Below the pieces are notes generated by a model. It was given only the letters and a program-made list of their open reading frames with translations. It searched no databases and was not told the DNA's origin. Made by a program: the position numbers and the translations under genes. DNA of 64,000 nt from Ostrinia nubilalis (Eukaryota; Arthropoda; Insecta; Lepidoptera; Crambidae), in NCBI RefSeq assembly GCF_963855985.1, contig NC_087090.1, forward strand, positions 12,832,501 to 12,896,500, given 5' to 3'. Below, piece by piece: positions 13,201-23,431 of the stretch (its first letter is position 1; each line of letters begins with the position of its first letter).

Positions 13201-16200
13201 GTGCTTCGTATTTTATTAAAATTATTACCTGACTAATCTAAAAAGGTGTGGAATGTTTTTTTGGAGATAACTTGGTTCCATAGAAATATAGAGAGATGTT
13301 AAGTAATGCGCTGAGTTCGAAACTCAGTGTCGTATTAGAAATTCACACACACAAAGAAATCAAATTATGTGCTCATTATCCATTGCGGTATCAGTATTCA
13401 ACGTTCGAATAATCTTTAGTACTATGCAAGCAATATAAACTGTTTACATAATGACGTCGCTACTGTCATCATTGCTTTCACAAGCAATATGTTCCAATTT
13501 GTCCCTTGTCACATTTCCCTTTAGTTTCTGTGATCTGTGCTTGTTTCTAAGTTGATATCAATGAAATATTCCTTAGTACTTTTGATTTAATTTTTTTTTT
13601 ATTTTGACTTGAAAAATCAAGGTAAGATTACAATAAAATAACAAGTGAAAACGTAACATTGCATTGCAACTTGCAATTTCGCAATATTGATGAGGAGATT
13701 CCATTGGAAAGTCTGTATTCATTCCTAGGATTCCCCTAACACCATCAAATTCAAGAGAATTCAAGAGAGTGCAGTTTCCCATCTCATGCTTAGGGACCAC
13801 GGTTTAAAATAGTGTGGTTGCATAGAGCCTGCAACGGGCAACCGCGTGCGCAGCTGCTCATACTAATTTTCGATACAAAAGCAAGTGTTGGCGCCCTCAC
13901 GAGTTTTAGCGGAGTTCCATATGGTAGCGGGAGTAGACTTAATGGAAATCTATGCTTCTCCGACGACCAGTTGTATGTGGAATACTCCAGAGTATGCGCA
14001 CACAATAGCCTGGTGATTTTAGCACCTGAAGGAAAAACAAAAAAACATTGTTTACAAAGAAATCTGCGGCAGGTGTAGTGTTTTAATTTTGTTTTAGAAA
14101 GATCTCATAATTTTGTAAGTATTCAAATATTTAAACATAATGATGTGTAGATTTTATATCAAAAAATATAATCATTTAACAAAATTGATTTTCTTAGAAT
14201 ATTTTAATTCTATTAGAACCATTTTCCACTTCATCGCAGAAGAAGTCGCGGGCAAAAAGCTAGTATGAAATATGTAGTATTGCCCGCGGCTTCACCCGCT
14301 TGAAATTTAGTTTGTCACAGATCGTCATAAATTATAGCCTATACATTGTTATTCTGGTCGACGCCAGGGATGGATGAGCGTCGCTGTCGCTGGCGACAGG
14401 GTCTTCTGGTTCAGGGTTCATGGTGTAGGTCTCAGGCAAAATGAAATCCACTCGTAGAAATTAATAAACTCAGTGTATTAACGAAAATAATTACACACAG
14501 CACTAGAGTCGTATCGGAACTGAGTGAACCAAAGGTCTTGCGATAGGAACGTCCGACCCGAGTGATAGTTGAACACAGACTGCCTAGTACTGCTGTACTG
14601 TACTGTAAAGTTTCATCAAAATCTGTTCAGTAGTTTTTGCGTGAAAGTGTAACAAACATCCAGACATCCACACAAACTTTCGTATTTATAATATTAGTAA
14701 GACTAGTAAAAAGTAAGATGGTAAGATGAATTATTTTAGTTATTTGTTTACTTATAATAATATTTATTTATTTATTTCTTAGCTCTGTCTGATAATGGAT
14801 CTGGAGAAGATGCAATGGCCACCTCCGTAACAAAACAATAGAACCTTATGGAGTTTGGGCTTGTGTGATTCGCCTTGACGAATATTTCGTATCCAGGGTC
14901 CGATGATGGAGCTGTAAGGGGGCAGATTTTTTTTTTCACTATGTGACTGTCTTTATTTTGTACTTAAAATATTTTACATATTATACCTATTCGTGTTTCA
15001 TTATTCGTATCCAGGATCCGATGATGGAGCTGTAAGGGGGCAGATTTATTTTTCACTATGTGACTGTCTTTATTTTGTACTTAATATATATTTTACATAT
15101 TATACCTATTCGTGTTTCATTATGAATCGAAATATAAAAGACTTAATAAACTCTATTAAAAATTTAAATTAATTAATCAAGTTTGAATACCTCATTCTAC
15201 CTTAAAAATAATAACTTAAATCAAGTCTTAATACGGTCACGGCTCAAGATTTTTTTGTCCATTTCAGCGTTCTTTTTACTCTTTTGACGTTGCGTTGACA
15301 GCTTTTACCTAAATTCGCGCGGAATATTTTTGTGAAATGGCTCTTAAAATTGAATTCAGTGTGACGTAGTGTTTCCGTGGTTTTCTTACAGGCGTAGCAA
15401 CAGCTTTATCAGCTATCGCCGCGAGCGCTACCTGTGGTATCTTCACGCTGGGTATGATGTGCTGGTGGGTGGGCCCCCGGGGGGCCATCGCGGGGGGCAT
15501 CGCGGGGGCCGTCGTGGCTGGGACAGTATCTCTGGGCACCCAGGCTGCAGCTGCCAAGGGCCTGAGGGCCCCTCCCTTGAATCTGACTATGGAGTGCGCG
15601 AGGAATTCGTCTTTCGTCTTCGAGAATGATTTGGTAAGCAATGATGACTATGATTGTATGTAATTGATGGTTGCCTGCTTGGTCGTACTAAGAAGTTGAT
15701 TCAACGCGTCCAGAATTCGTGTGCTAGATACTGTTTCTCCATCCCTCGCAGAGCACACGTGACCCCATATTTAAATAGAAGTGACCTCCTTAACATGGAG
15801 TCACGGCGAGTGATGCATTTCGCGAGCCTCCTCTTTGGAGTAGTAAATTACGAGAGTCCTCCCTACCTGTTCAACAAATTAAAATTCACGCAACGCCAAT
15901 CACGCATTACAGATCGATTGATATGTCCTCCTTACAAAACCGCCGCTTTTCGTGGCAGCTTCAGGTACTTGGCAACAAAATGTTGGAACAACATTCCTCC
16001 ACCAATACGTAACTGTGTCACGGTCAGAGCCTTCAAAGTCAAATTCAAGCTACATCTGCTATCTATCCAAAAGAATATTTAAAGTACCTACCTACCTGCC
16101 TTAATGTATAAACTGCACATACCAACATTAAAAGTAAATGATATTACACTCAATACATATTATTATTCATATTATCTTTTCTCTCTCAAACTTATTTTAA

Positions 16201-17646
16201 ATACCTTAACATAATATTCATATTTATTAAGTCATAAACCTTTATTGCACCATCTTAGATTATCATCATAATTATAAGGTGCTCAATAGCACAAATTAAT
16301 GCACACTTACTTATTTTCTTCTATTTGTCAAATTTTGTAGTAAGTTGTAACGTTCGCTGTGGGCCACGCACCCCTCTTTCATGGTTTCTGCAGAATACCA
16401 GTGGCCGTAACGTGCTCTTCAGTACGTTATGACCTCATACTGAGCAGAGACCAATTTGGTACAATGTATTTTGCTTTTTAAGTTGATTGTACTTATTGTT
16501 TAATTTTTTGGTACCAAATAAATGTTTTTTTCTTTCTTTCTTTTCTTCTTTCTTTTCTGATACAACATCGTCCAAGTATCTATCGTGTCTCATGTGTTAC
16601 AGCTCATTATGTCTTTTGTTGGATCTTCTTGAGATTAAACAACGTTTACTGTTAGACGTCTTCAACTTTGTTATTGACCCTGATAAATGACTATTATTAG
16701 TGACTGAGTTTCTTGCGCTGCTTCTTTTCAGCACTGGCCTATTTATTGTCCCGAAGCAGTGGTAGGGTTCATACTAGGACGTGTAAAAGTGCTTTTTAAA
16801 AGTCTATTTGCAAAAATAAATGAGTCTTATGACTTAAAGCACTCCCTCCACTTAATCTTTGCTACTCTTATTTTTTATATTACTTCATTGTCCCACAGAA
16901 TCCCGAGACGATATTCCCCCTATTCCGTTTCTCGTACCACTGGATAGCGCCGCTCGGTCTCCTGGCTACAGTGACAGTTGGCGCGTTAGTGGGCTGGTTC
17001 TTCGACAAAGACACTGACATGAAGTTAGACCAGGAACTGTTCACGCCAATAGTCTGGAAGATACTCCCCAAGGAAGCCAGGGAAAGGGCAGGGGAGACGA
17101 GAAGAGCGCTAGCGCAAAAAGTCGAGTCTCCGAGGCCATCTTCGCCGCTTATCATGGCGAGGAGTGCGGATAAGGTATGAAAGAGTATTAAATGGTAAAA
17201 GTTTCCTTGTCTCCTGATTTTTTTTAATCCACTACGAGGAAGCTCTTGGCCTGTATCTCACCTGATGGTAAGTGACGATCAGGCCGAAGGTGGAAGCGAG
17301 CTTCACCCGGAATCCTCGACCACGGCGGAACTGGCTATCTTATCTCTAACTGCCGGAACACAATAATGCTGTTAATATTGTTTCAGCTTCCTTTTCCAAA
17401 AGTACTTGTATGTTTATAAGAGAAATAACTCCAGTGTATTCTAGTGTATCTTGTCTCAGTGATATTATAGTACAAGCAGTGTCGATAGAGCAACAAATAA
17501 CTTATCATTGCAATTGTTAAGATAAATTGGCAGGAGTAACAGATGTAAAACAGTTTTTGTTTCTGCTGTACTTATACCATTTTCTTATTTGTAATATTTA
17601 ACTTTATTTATTTCAGATTGAAATGAACGGCCAGGCCAGTAGATGA
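1040..17646 (+). CDS. SLC5-family sodium/solute symporter (monocarboxylate/multivitamin transporter-like), 12 coding exons
   Basis: Multi-pass plasma-membrane protein expected to couple inward Na+ flow to uptake of a small organic solute. Coding exons: 1040-1239, 2296-2455, 4135-4200, 7117-7168, 7622-7689, 7933-8087, 8866-9006, 9880-10104, 10784-10965, 15392-15633, 16899-17174, 17617-17646. They total 1797 nt (598 residues plus TGA); every junction is GT-AG and in frame. Family marks in order: FGVGDY and DYLLGGK (N-terminus), SGVTILGTPAEIYNYGTQYW (about 70-89), GGLRAVVWTD (about 183-192), NQTMVQRYISLPS (about 263-275), LPGLAGVFLAG then GAGLSSLSAVLN (about 352-363, the sodium-site region), and FSYHWIAPLG before the last membrane span. 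Length is normal for SLC5. ATG 1040 has A at -3 and G at +4 and follows a pyrimidine-rich acceptor (tttgttgcag, 1011-1020), so an unseen 5'UTR exon is likely upstream. The family call is firm. The substrate is not known; monocarboxylate or vitamin is inference from the branch it resembles. Confidence 0.93.
1240..2295 (+). other. Intron 1; nothing recognised
   Basis: AT-rich intron with no coding exon and no repeat family that I can name. Confidence 0.6.
2296..2455 (+). CDS. SLC5 symporter exon 2 (residues 67-120)
   Basis: Acceptor tttttcccag ends at 2295 and donor gtaagg starts at 2456. The split serine codon is completed (AG+T). It gives the most conserved family block, SGVTILGTPAEIYNYGTQYW, followed by a hydrophobic span (LVIVGVALSCVVVVTVYLPV) and the SSYE of the SSYEYLE motif. 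Confidence 0.93.
2479..2600. mobile_element. Degraded MITE (cgcagac…ttggccgatagtt family) in intron 2
   Basis: Reads cgcagactgcag then gttggccgatagttt and later a divergent inverted match (catcggccaac). The same family occurs in better condition at 35549-35719. The rest of intron 2 (2601-3783, 3930-4134) shows nothing recognisable. Confidence 0.5.
3784..3930. mobile_element. Tc1/mariner-like MITE, diverged copy, intron 2
   Basis: The left end TA-CAGTCAGCGTAAAATAGTT matches the MITE at 44709-44815. The right end (actacttgaagctgac) is the diverged inverted counterpart. The inner cctttatttcaat-type stretch is shared with that copy only loosely. Confidence 0.5.
4135..4200 (+). CDS. SLC5 symporter exon 3 (residues 121-142)
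   Basis: A 66-nt exon, phase 0 on both sides, between acceptor ttgttacag (ends 4134) and donor gtaagc (4201). It encodes YLELRFNRHVRAVASILF and then LLDE. YLELRF continues the SSYE end of exon 2 and matches the family's SSYEYLExRF motif. This short exon would be missed by an ORF scan alone. Confidence 0.88.
4201..7116 (+). other. Intron 3 (2.9 kb); mostly featureless
   Basis: No coding exon found. A short Helitron-like 3'-end fragment lies at about 5815-5860. Small open frames at 4749-5006, 6771-6995 and 6117-6323 (minus) have no recognisable protein features. Confidence 0.5.
5815..5860 (-). repeat. Short Helitron-like terminal fragment
   Basis: actagcttctgcccgtgg then tttcacccgc is the reverse complement of the 3' end (…gcgggcaaaaagctagt) of the repeat family seen complete at 12876-14263. 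Only about 45 bp remain. Confidence 0.45.
7117..7168 (+). CDS. SLC5 symporter exon 4 (residues 143-160)
   Basis: A 52-nt micro-exon between acceptor attgttccag (ends 7116) and donor gtaagt (7169). It encodes VLFLPMVVYVPALAFNQ, matching the family's VVxYxPALA membrane segment. It is needed to bridge exons 3 and 5 in frame. Confidence 0.9.
7622..7689 (+). CDS. SLC5 symporter exon 5 (residues 160-182)
   Basis: A 68-nt exon between acceptor ttcttttcag (ends 7621) and donor gtgagt (7690). It encodes LTGLNVFAVAGIMVLICGLY then TVL, the segment before the family's GGLxAVVWTD motif, which opens exon 6. Confidence 0.91.
7933..8087 (+). CDS. SLC5 symporter exon 6 (residues 183-234)
   Basis: Acceptor gtttgctag ends at 7932; donor gtaagt starts at 8088. 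Starts GGLRAVVWTDSVQTGVMFIG, a signature of the SLC5A5/A6/A8/A12-like branch, and continues through a hydrophobic span to SIASDSGRIELS. Confidence 0.93.
8866..9006 (+). CDS. SLC5 symporter exon 7 (residues 234-281)
   Basis: Acceptor tgtattcctag ends at 8865; donor gtaagt starts at 9007. Encodes NWSFSPYERQTGWGAVLGGF, then LYWTCFNSVNQTMVQRYISL and PSRRQAVA. The NQxxVQRYxSLPS string is a hallmark of the family. Confidence 0.93.
9030..9155. repeat. Dispersed lepidopteran LINE-derived fragment, intron 7
   Basis: Contains cagccaaatgacgtccactg, ctggacaaaggcctccccca and catccaggctcttcccgcga, which I recognise as a very common interspersed fragment in moth and butterfly genomes. I attribute it to a non-LTR retrotransposon from memory only. 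The rest of intron 7 (9156-9879) shows nothing. Confidence 0.55.
9880..10104 (+). CDS. SLC5 symporter exon 8 (residues 281-356)
   Basis: Acceptor cataccccag ends at 9879; donor gtacgt starts at 10105. Encodes a membrane span (AISIFCIGAILAISLCVWCG), a loop with CSPG and DDRLLPAFV, then LPGLAGVFLAGVFGAGL. The last serine codon is split and completed by exon 9. The 3' part of this exon is repeated twice more just downstream (10165-10510). Confidence 0.92.
9946..10510 (+). repeat. Tandem triplication of the 3' part of exon 8 and its donor
   Basis: Unit 1 (about 9946-10164) is the 3' half of real exon 8 plus about 60 nt of intron. Unit 2 (10165-10383) repeats it at exactly 219-nt spacing of the donor sites (10105 and 10324). 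Unit 3 (10384 to about 10510) is truncated and diverged, with a weaker donor at 10451. Units 2 and 3 lack the exon's own acceptor because the duplication starts inside the exon. Unit 2 is one base shorter in the region matching DDRLLP, so its first part is out of the exon 8 frame while LLPAFVTYISKQQHLPGLAG is back in frame. Reading straight through from exon 8 stays open to 10429. Confidence 0.9.
10784..10965 (+). CDS. SLC5 symporter exon 9 (residues 356-417)
   Basis: Acceptor ccttattttcag ends at 10783; donor gtaagt starts at 10966. Encodes SSLSAVLNACALVAVEDIMH, including the serine-rich helix that forms the second sodium site in this fold, then a cytoplasmic stretch and a hydrophobic span (LLAIISIVMLIVIAKLGGVL). 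Confidence 0.93.
10966..12560 (+). other. Intron 9, first part; no feature recognised
   Basis: AT-rich sequence with no exon-like block. The GC-richer stretch at 12460-12600 (gcgcgagcgcccgtcaaggc, gtgacgtttacgtgcgttcg) leads into the SINE and may be part of a composite repeat. Confidence 0.4.
12570..12835 (+). mobile_element. tRNA-derived SINE, degraded head
   Basis: Head gccgaga…tcggccggccgagcag, body gaaattgaaatgatgaattt and gatctgggtgtaactatgta, tail region gcacccttaacacaagcata and gatggcgctgtgaaattgtc followed by ttatttatttatt. The same body and tail occur at 36100-36284 and 39470-39545, where the tRNA boxes are intact. This copy shows the uninterrupted order of that SINE. Confidence 0.75.
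12876..14263 (+). mobile_element. Helitron-like element (5' TC … CTAG 3'), intron 9
   Basis: Starts TCTATACTAATAAAAGAGGA after an A and ends gcgggcaaaaagCTAG before a T, the end pattern of Helitrons inserted at A|T sites. Inverted relatives with the same ends lie at 14275-14700 and 40809-41948. The open frames inside (13812-14078 on +, 13790-14005 on -) are not recognisable as Rep/helicase, so it would be non-autonomous. I saw no clear 3' hairpin, so the Helitron label is tentative. Confidence 0.45.
14275..14700 (-). mobile_element. Helitron-like repeat, inverted copy with a 240-bp insertion
   Basis: Begins ttgcccgcggcttcacccgc and ends atttataatattagtaa. Between ttattctgg (ending about 14360) and tactgtaaagtttcatcaaa (about 14600) it holds about 240 bp not present in the 40.8-41.9 kb copy. 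The inserted part is unrecognised. Confidence 0.55.
14884..15122. repeat. 118-bp tandem duplication, intron 9
   Basis: The block running from tcgtatccagg through gatgatggagctgtaagggg to attcgtgtttcatta appears twice, at 14887 and 15005, with few differences. The upstream neighbour (14785-14883) also looks repeat-like but is unidentified. Confidence 0.85.
15392..15633 (+). CDS. SLC5 symporter exon 10 (residues 417-497)
   Basis: Acceptor ttttcttacag ends at 15391; donor gtaagc starts at 15634. Encodes two membrane segments around GIFTLGMMCWWVGPRGAIAG, then a loop with two N-glycosylation sequons (NLT and NSS) consistent with the family's large extracellular loop. The exon is GC-rich against its AT-rich introns. 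Confidence 0.92.
15654..16082 (+). pseudogene. LINE reverse-transcriptase C-terminal fragment
   Basis: The frame is open to TAA at 16080. The string RVQNSCARYCF, then SDLLNMESRRVMHFASLLFG and KCWNNIPPPIRNC, match the segment after the catalytic domain of CR1/Jockey-type reverse transcriptases. The catalytic residues themselves are absent. The ATG at 15654 is incidental; the element probably enters at about 15660-15675. Confidence 0.78.
15660..16560 (+). mobile_element. 5'-truncated non-LTR retrotransposon (CR1/Jockey-like), intron 10
   Basis: Only the C-terminal end of the reverse-transcriptase polyprotein remains (15660-16082), followed by an AT-rich 3'UTR containing ccaaataaatg near 16510-16525 and a t/c-rich stretch. 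Truncation at the 5' side is normal for LINE insertions. It lies in the same orientation as the host gene. Confidence 0.75.
16725..16830 (+). repeat. LINE 3'-end fragment (gaagcagtggtagggtt family)
   Basis: agcagtggtagggttcatac, then ggacgtgtaaaagtgctttt and agtctatttgcaaaaataaa. Related copies lie at 61545-61640 and 63360-63460. Probably the 3' tail of a lepidopteran LINE. Confidence 0.55.
16899..17174 (+). CDS. SLC5 symporter exon 11 (residues 498-589)
   Basis: Acceptor cattgtcccacag ends at 16898; donor gtatga starts at 17175. Encodes NPETIFPLFRFSYHWIAPLG and the last membrane span (LLATVTVGALVGWFF), then a charged cytoplasmic tail (KEARERAGETRRA, SPRPSSP). Confidence 0.92.
17220..17345. 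repeat. Dispersed repeat fragment, intron 11
   Basis: cttggcctgtatctcacctg, atggtaagtgacgatcaggc and cgagcttcaccc recur in inverted orientation at 55025-55160. The cacctgatggtaagtgat core is widespread in lepidopteran LINE 3' ends. The rest of intron 11 is empty. Confidence 0.6.
17617..17646 (+). CDS. SLC5 symporter exon 12, C-terminal nine residues and stop
   Basis: Acceptor atttatttcag ends at 17616. Encodes IEMNGQASR then TGA (17644-17646). It is the nearest in-frame continuation after exon 11. If exon 11 were not spliced here, translation would read GTATGA and stop just after the donor, so a slightly shorter isoform is possible. Confidence 0.75.
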   Translation: MEMNGQASR

Positions 17647-17740
17647 AAATGGCAATTCGACAAGACGGTGAAGCTGAAAATTAAGTATTTATTTCATATA
17701 ATAAGCAAAATGCTTCAACTTTTGGAGCTAAACGTAGTAC

Positions 17741-17746
17741 AATAAA
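17741..17746 (+). promoter_or_regulatory. Polyadenylation signal, symporter gene
   Basis: AATAAA lies 95 nt after the stop codon and is the first canonical signal in the 3' flank. A second AATAAA at 18079-18084 could serve a longer 3'UTR. Confidence 0.6.
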
Positions 17747-18464
17747 TGTACGAAACTAATTATTTTCTTTATGCGATGTATGTGAGAAGTAAGTAGGATC
17801 GATATCGATACTATGTTGATGGTTTTTTCCATTTTCTGACTGTATATTCAGGACTAGGACCAATCCATTTATAATCCATCAATGTACTGGTGTTCATTTG
17901 ACACCAAGTTAGTGAACTATAAAGTGCCTAAATTTTATAGTTGTTGCAATGTTTGTTGAGACCTTTACGAGATCTTGTGAATCTTTATAATAGATTTTGT
18001 ACAAATGTTGTAAATATGTATGTATTTGTGTATTATAATATTGTTATAATAACTGTAGGTTTATTTAATGAAGTAGGTAATAAACATCATGAAATTAAGG
18101 ACATTAATTGAAGTTAGTGCGGTCTGCCATCTAAAATAATTGTTTACAAATTGAATCTTGAAAAATATCCGTATTAAAGATTAGATGATTGCCTTAGATG
18201 ACTTAAGTAAATTATTATCCAATATTTTGGCCATCTTGTTAGAAAAAAAGCCTTTGGCTTTATAATTAGCTTCATTATTTATTCGATAGAAAGTAATTTA
18301 GTTTTTAGCAATTTAATTGGTATTAGATTTGTTAAGATTTCTTTAGTTGTAGGTTTGCAGCATTTTGAATATTAGTTAGTAGGAAAAGGAATAGTATTTT
18401 TCGAAAATCTTTTGTCTCAGTATTCTTGGTACTTAAATAGAAATAAAATTGTATTAAATGCAAC
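17747..18464. other. 3' flank of the symporter gene
   Basis: AT-rich. Holds a second possible polyadenylation signal (18079-18084) and no coding potential. Confidence 0.5.
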
Positions 18465-19214
18465 TATAGCCTGACCAGGAACATAAAAACCCTGACATAG
18501 AGGCGCGTCAATTGCATTTGATAGTGCAACACTGAGTACAGTCGTACCTGTGTTAAATTAATAGGCTAACTTTATGTATCAGGATTCAGGATTACGGGCT
18601 AATTTGATATTTTCATAAATTAACGAAAAAATATTATTAGAGGTAACCTGGTTTAAATAAATTAAATGAAACCATCAATCGAGCTAGTAGGATTTATTTT
18701 ATTATTCATCAATAATCAAATTCAGAACTTGAATATTCAACTGCAATGTTTGCTCATGAACGCTTCAAACTCGGTACTTTTTTCCCAATTCCATAAAATT
18801 CAACACTTAGAAAGTGACAATTTTTTTAAAAATAGGTAGTTAAACAAACCACGGCTAATTTTCATAGTGGACTGTACTATGCGATAAACATGTCAGTCAA
18901 TTTGACAACCTTTGTCGGAAACATTATTCAATGAAAATATTGTCCGAACCCTTAGTACCTATTTCTCTTCGACAAATACTTTAACACATTGTGAACCACT
19001 TTTATTTCACGACTATAAAAAGATTTTAGCAATTTAATTCACAAAATCAATTGCGCACATTTAAAATAAAGTTTGTTTACACTTTGACAGCAATAGACTG
19101 ACATGCAAGGTGACATGTCAATGAAGTTTTCAGTTACTGTTGCCATTAAAAGAAATTAGTACCATTAGTTTTCCGCAACATGGCGAGGGTTTTTATGTTC
19201 CTGGTCGGGCTATA
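18465..19214. mobile_element. MITE with about 40-bp terminal inverted repeats
   Basis: The left end tatagcctgaccaggaacat at 18465 is inverted at the right end (atgttcctggtcgggctata, ending 19214), followed inward by aaaaaccctgaca / ggcgagggttttt. TATA or TA flanks both ends, which suggests a TA target duplication of Tc1/mariner type. There is no transposase frame. Confidence 0.7.
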
Positions 19215-20500
19215 AATTGAATATTTGACATCGGTGCTAGGTAATAGAATCGAAATATCTTAATTTTATACGTAATAATTTTGTTTAAATGATTAGTTCT
19301 TGACGCACAATATTATAATAGTGTGTAACATTAGAATTTTCACAGAAGCAGGCATTCCTCATACATCAGCATTTTAATTTTTAATTTATAACAATTAAAA
19401 CAATATTGGGACTGCCTGATATTATCTTGAATAGTAAACAGCCTAATTTCTTTCAGCTTTATTTCAGTACTATACTAAACTTCTTCTTTACATTTTCTTA
19501 GACCCATACTTACATGCGTACGGATGGTTCCGTATACCTATTATACTTAATTGCAAATAAATAAATAACTTGTTTGAAAATTTCATATGTCTAAATAACA
19601 CTTTTATTTTCGAGTAATAGATAAAAATTGAATACTTTAAAAAAAGCTTTTAGGTTTTATTTTAGATCGCACGCAACTAAACCTCAATTTTAGTAAATGT
19701 ACTAAAAGTAAAAATGTGATAACATAGAAGAATCAAATTGTGATCTTGTTGAAATAGCAGACGTATATGTAAATGTGTAAAATATTGTGTAATATAATAT
19801 GTATTATTTTTCTAATGGTGATACGTACGTAAGTAATAAAACATATTTTTTGAAATGGACTTGTTGACGTTGAATTATTGTTGAAATTGTACAATTTGTA
19901 TGATATAATGTATTATGGAATGTACTTACTGTTTACGTTCACAATTCGCATATTTTTGACAGTAACAATGTACCTGACTGAGCGATGCGAATATTTAAAT
20001 TGTTATCATGTTAGGCTGTTTTTAAATAAATGTAATATTCATACTTTTGTGTTATTGGTATTCGAAGAACGTCTGTGGGGGAATTATTTTAACGGCAAAG
20101 TTGTCGAGCGTTGTCGCAGAAGAAGCAAATAGTCAGGTGTTGCTAACTGTTGGCGCTCGGGGACACTGGGACAGGCTTGGAATCAAGAAAAAGACTGAAA
20201 TTTTATTTTGTTACGTAATTTGCTCGAACAATTCCATGAATTTTTGTGCCTTATGTAGCGCTGAGAAAATGCTTACAAAATTATATTTACTTCTCTACAA
20301 TTCTCATATAAGTAGTCGATGGCCAGCGAAAGGGGCAACCTCCCTTGATGTGAATATTCAATTCGAGATCACTCCACGTAGCAAAGTACATACAATAACA
20401 GTAAAATAATTAGCGATTGAAACCTGCAAGCATAGGGTAGTCTAGAATCGTATCTTAGGTACCACTCAGTTTCTGAGGACTTTCATGTAGAATGAAAACT
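19215..20500. other. Intergenic; nothing recognised
   Basis: Small open frames (19878-20132, 20047-20409) show no recognisable protein features and look like chance frames. Confidence 0.4.
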
Positions 20501-23423
20501 ACCGTCAGACTACATCTGCTAAGAATAGAGTTTGAAAATAAACTAGGTAGGTACTACAGTGAAAAACATATTTTCTCAAAATAATTTTCAGATCCTCCAT
20601 CCGTGCCTGGCTTTCCCCAATTTGTATGCAGCACACAAAGCGTCTATTAAAACTGTTCAAAACGCAGGATTGCGCGCATTCGTCTTCAGAACGCGGGGTT
20701 ACGTACGCCTCCATAATTCATTCCATGCGCACACCCTGTATTCCGGATTCCAGGGGATGTGTGATTTCAGGTGACAATGCTAGTACGCGTAACAGTGATT
20801 TAACTCTATTGTGCGGCGGTTAAAGTAGTTGGAGCAAGTTCGTAATAGTTGTAACTTAAGTGAATTCGTCTTACGTAGGTAACGGTTTTACTAGCTTAGG
20901 AGGATATTCATGCTATTCTACCTAAGTTACGAATATCAGGGAATAAAGTTTATCTGGTGTCATGCATTTCTTAACTATCTAAGAGTTTGAGAATTAATTC
21001 ATTTAAGTATATGATTTAAAATAAATTTTATTAGGTGAAATTAAAATTTGAAACGTTATTTTATTCTCCCTGGCAAATACAATCCTTTTACTGCCTAATT
21101 TCTAGATGCCTTAAACAAAACAGTTGACAATAAAACCGCGTATTCTGACAAAAAGCGTCGTAAAAGTGATTGCGGTTTGTAACAGCCGAGCATCTCGGGC
21201 GGAGGCTCGTACCTAAAGCTTGTTTAATTTCTGGCAGTTGGCAGGCATTAAATATGCGTAAAACAAAAGCCCTATTGATGGTGCTTAGCAAACAAAGTGG
21301 GCGGGGGTCGGTCTTGCGGTCGGTTATAGTTGAGTAACGGTTGCGGTCAACATCATAAATTAATCCGTAACTGTACGGTACTGCGAAGTCATCGACAAAA
21401 GGTTGCTGAGGTAATAAATAAACGGCATAGAAGTTAATGTTTAAACAATGCATTAAAACTGCACTGCACTTTACCGACTATCGTCAGTTTCCTATCATAC
21501 AGTTTCACAGTGGTCATTCTCCATTTTTTTGAGTCCTTAGGTAAATAAGTATGCACAATATCTAGTGTAAATTGTAGATGCAGTAGGGTGGTATGAACTA
21601 TTCCTGCAAAGATAGAGTCTATTTCTTCTTGGTTTGAAGAGTTTCAGTTCAAAGATTTTGGGCTGTTGGCAACTTTGTACGTGCGGGTAAGAATTTTAAC
21701 AAAATTGGGATGATATACACTAACTTGCGTCTGGGTCCATGAAGTGAAAGATTGTCGGAAAAAGGTCGTGCCATTCCTTCGCTCATAACCCGAGGTGTGA
21801 GCTTGTAAAATAGTGATGGCAATGCCACTTCATGGCGGCGATTTTCTGCCTGCAGAAAGAAGCTTCAAATAAAATGGAATCCTCGATCAAATCGTGCGAG
21901 TTCAATGTTTTTGTGCAATCTCCATTCACGGATATTTAATTTAGGAAAATGATTTCCAGAAGTACCTAATTGAATGACCATTACTCGAAAGGGTGTTGTA
22001 AAACCAACCAATTTTTATGGTTCCGCGTTTGAGCGTAAATAGCAATTTGTAACGTCACAAGTTGGCTGTAACGACGCCACCCGCCGCGGCTGTTACGCGG
22101 GATGAGTTTATAGTACTCGTAAAAAGCAGCAGACGCCAATTAATTAATGATCCGACTCCAAAATGAATTGCCCAATCGGAAGCCGAGGTGTTCCGAGGTA
22201 TTTCTTGCGAGGTTCCTTGAAATTTTATTGTTCCATCCACTTTAAGTTGACATCGTGCGTGACGTGATTTGTTACGTTCGTGGTTACATGCGTTACAAAA
22301 GTTTTATGTTATGATTAGGCGAGGAGTTTACAGCACCTTCGTCTGTCGTTGTGATATTGGCACGTGCGTGACGCAACAAGGCATTTTATCGCCAGGTAAA
22401 GTTTCTGAAATTAGTTATAAGTTACTAATCAATTTGCTATCTTTAGAGGATGAATCAAAGTAGGACCTCTCCGAAAGTTACAACAACTTGAGATAGGTAG
22501 TTTTAGTAAGATTTTTTGTTTAATGATAGAACCGTAATATATAATTACGTTTTTTAAGCGTTTCTACCGAGTAAAAGTTAAAGATAATTTTCCTGAAGAG
22601 AGCTCTAAAGAGCTGTATAGAAACAATAGTTTTTTACGATATAGTCCCCAATAAAATCGTGAAACAAAACTGTCTTAAGAAGTCGCAAAGCTTTGTGTGA
22701 AAGTCCTTATCAGGGATCACCCCTCCCCCAGCGGTCATTGGTCAGAGCGCCGCTCATTTACGCCCCCAAATTGCGAAAAAACCCACACCATCTAAGAATA
22801 GGATTTTTGTGGGACATTTGTTTGCTTATCGCATTGTCTGAGGCAATAAAAGTTATGTGAAAATAATGCTAATTTTATTACGATAGACCAGAGACGGTAC
22901 TAACTTCAAGTAACTGCAGTGTGTGGGAGATCACCTAGTGAATTAGCGATATGTACTTACCTATCTCAATAAGACGAGAAATGTTAAGAAGAACTTTAGT
23001 TTTATGGTAGGAATTTTTGATAAATGGGAACAAGCAAACACTGATTTTGTTTATTACATGAACGGGATCTTCAAGCTTTTGCCGCATAAGTAGCAATTTA
23101 ATTTGTTTCTTTAAGTTTAATCCAAAATTAAAGGGACCGTGTTGTTATCCAGGTGAATATCCACCATTTTCTTTCTTATTAAATTGGTACCTATCAACTT
23201 TACTTATAGAGTTATTATTATAATTATCTAAAGGTCTCATACGAGACATAATAGTAAAACAATAGTGCAAGTAACAATAATAGGCTTGGACCAGCTTCTT
23301 GACAGTCGTTATATTCTACTCCAATTAACCAATTTTATTCATACTTTAATTACTTGGTTTTGTATAAACCAGCAATCATAACTTAACAATCCTTTTCCCT
23401 TTTTATTTGCACAATTAAATGTC
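20501..23423. other. Intergenic, with GC-richer blocks of possible regulatory role
   Basis: Blocks at about 20580-20830, 21120-21400, 22030-22300 and 22700-22790 have higher complexity and CpG content than their surroundings, and open frames appear on both strands by composition (for example 21088-21453 minus). No protein motif is seen. They may be cis-regulatory or conserved non-coding elements, which cannot be told from one sequence. Confidence 0.3.
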
Positions 23424-23431
23424 GTATTCAA

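Noticed and set aside
13790..14078. Overlapping 71- and 88-codon frames on opposite strands
   Set aside because: They lie inside the Helitron-like repeat and show no Rep, helicase or other recognisable domain.
15309..15641. 110-codon open frame on the minus strand
   Set aside because: It is the antisense shadow of symporter exon 10, which has clear family motifs and splice sites on the + strand.
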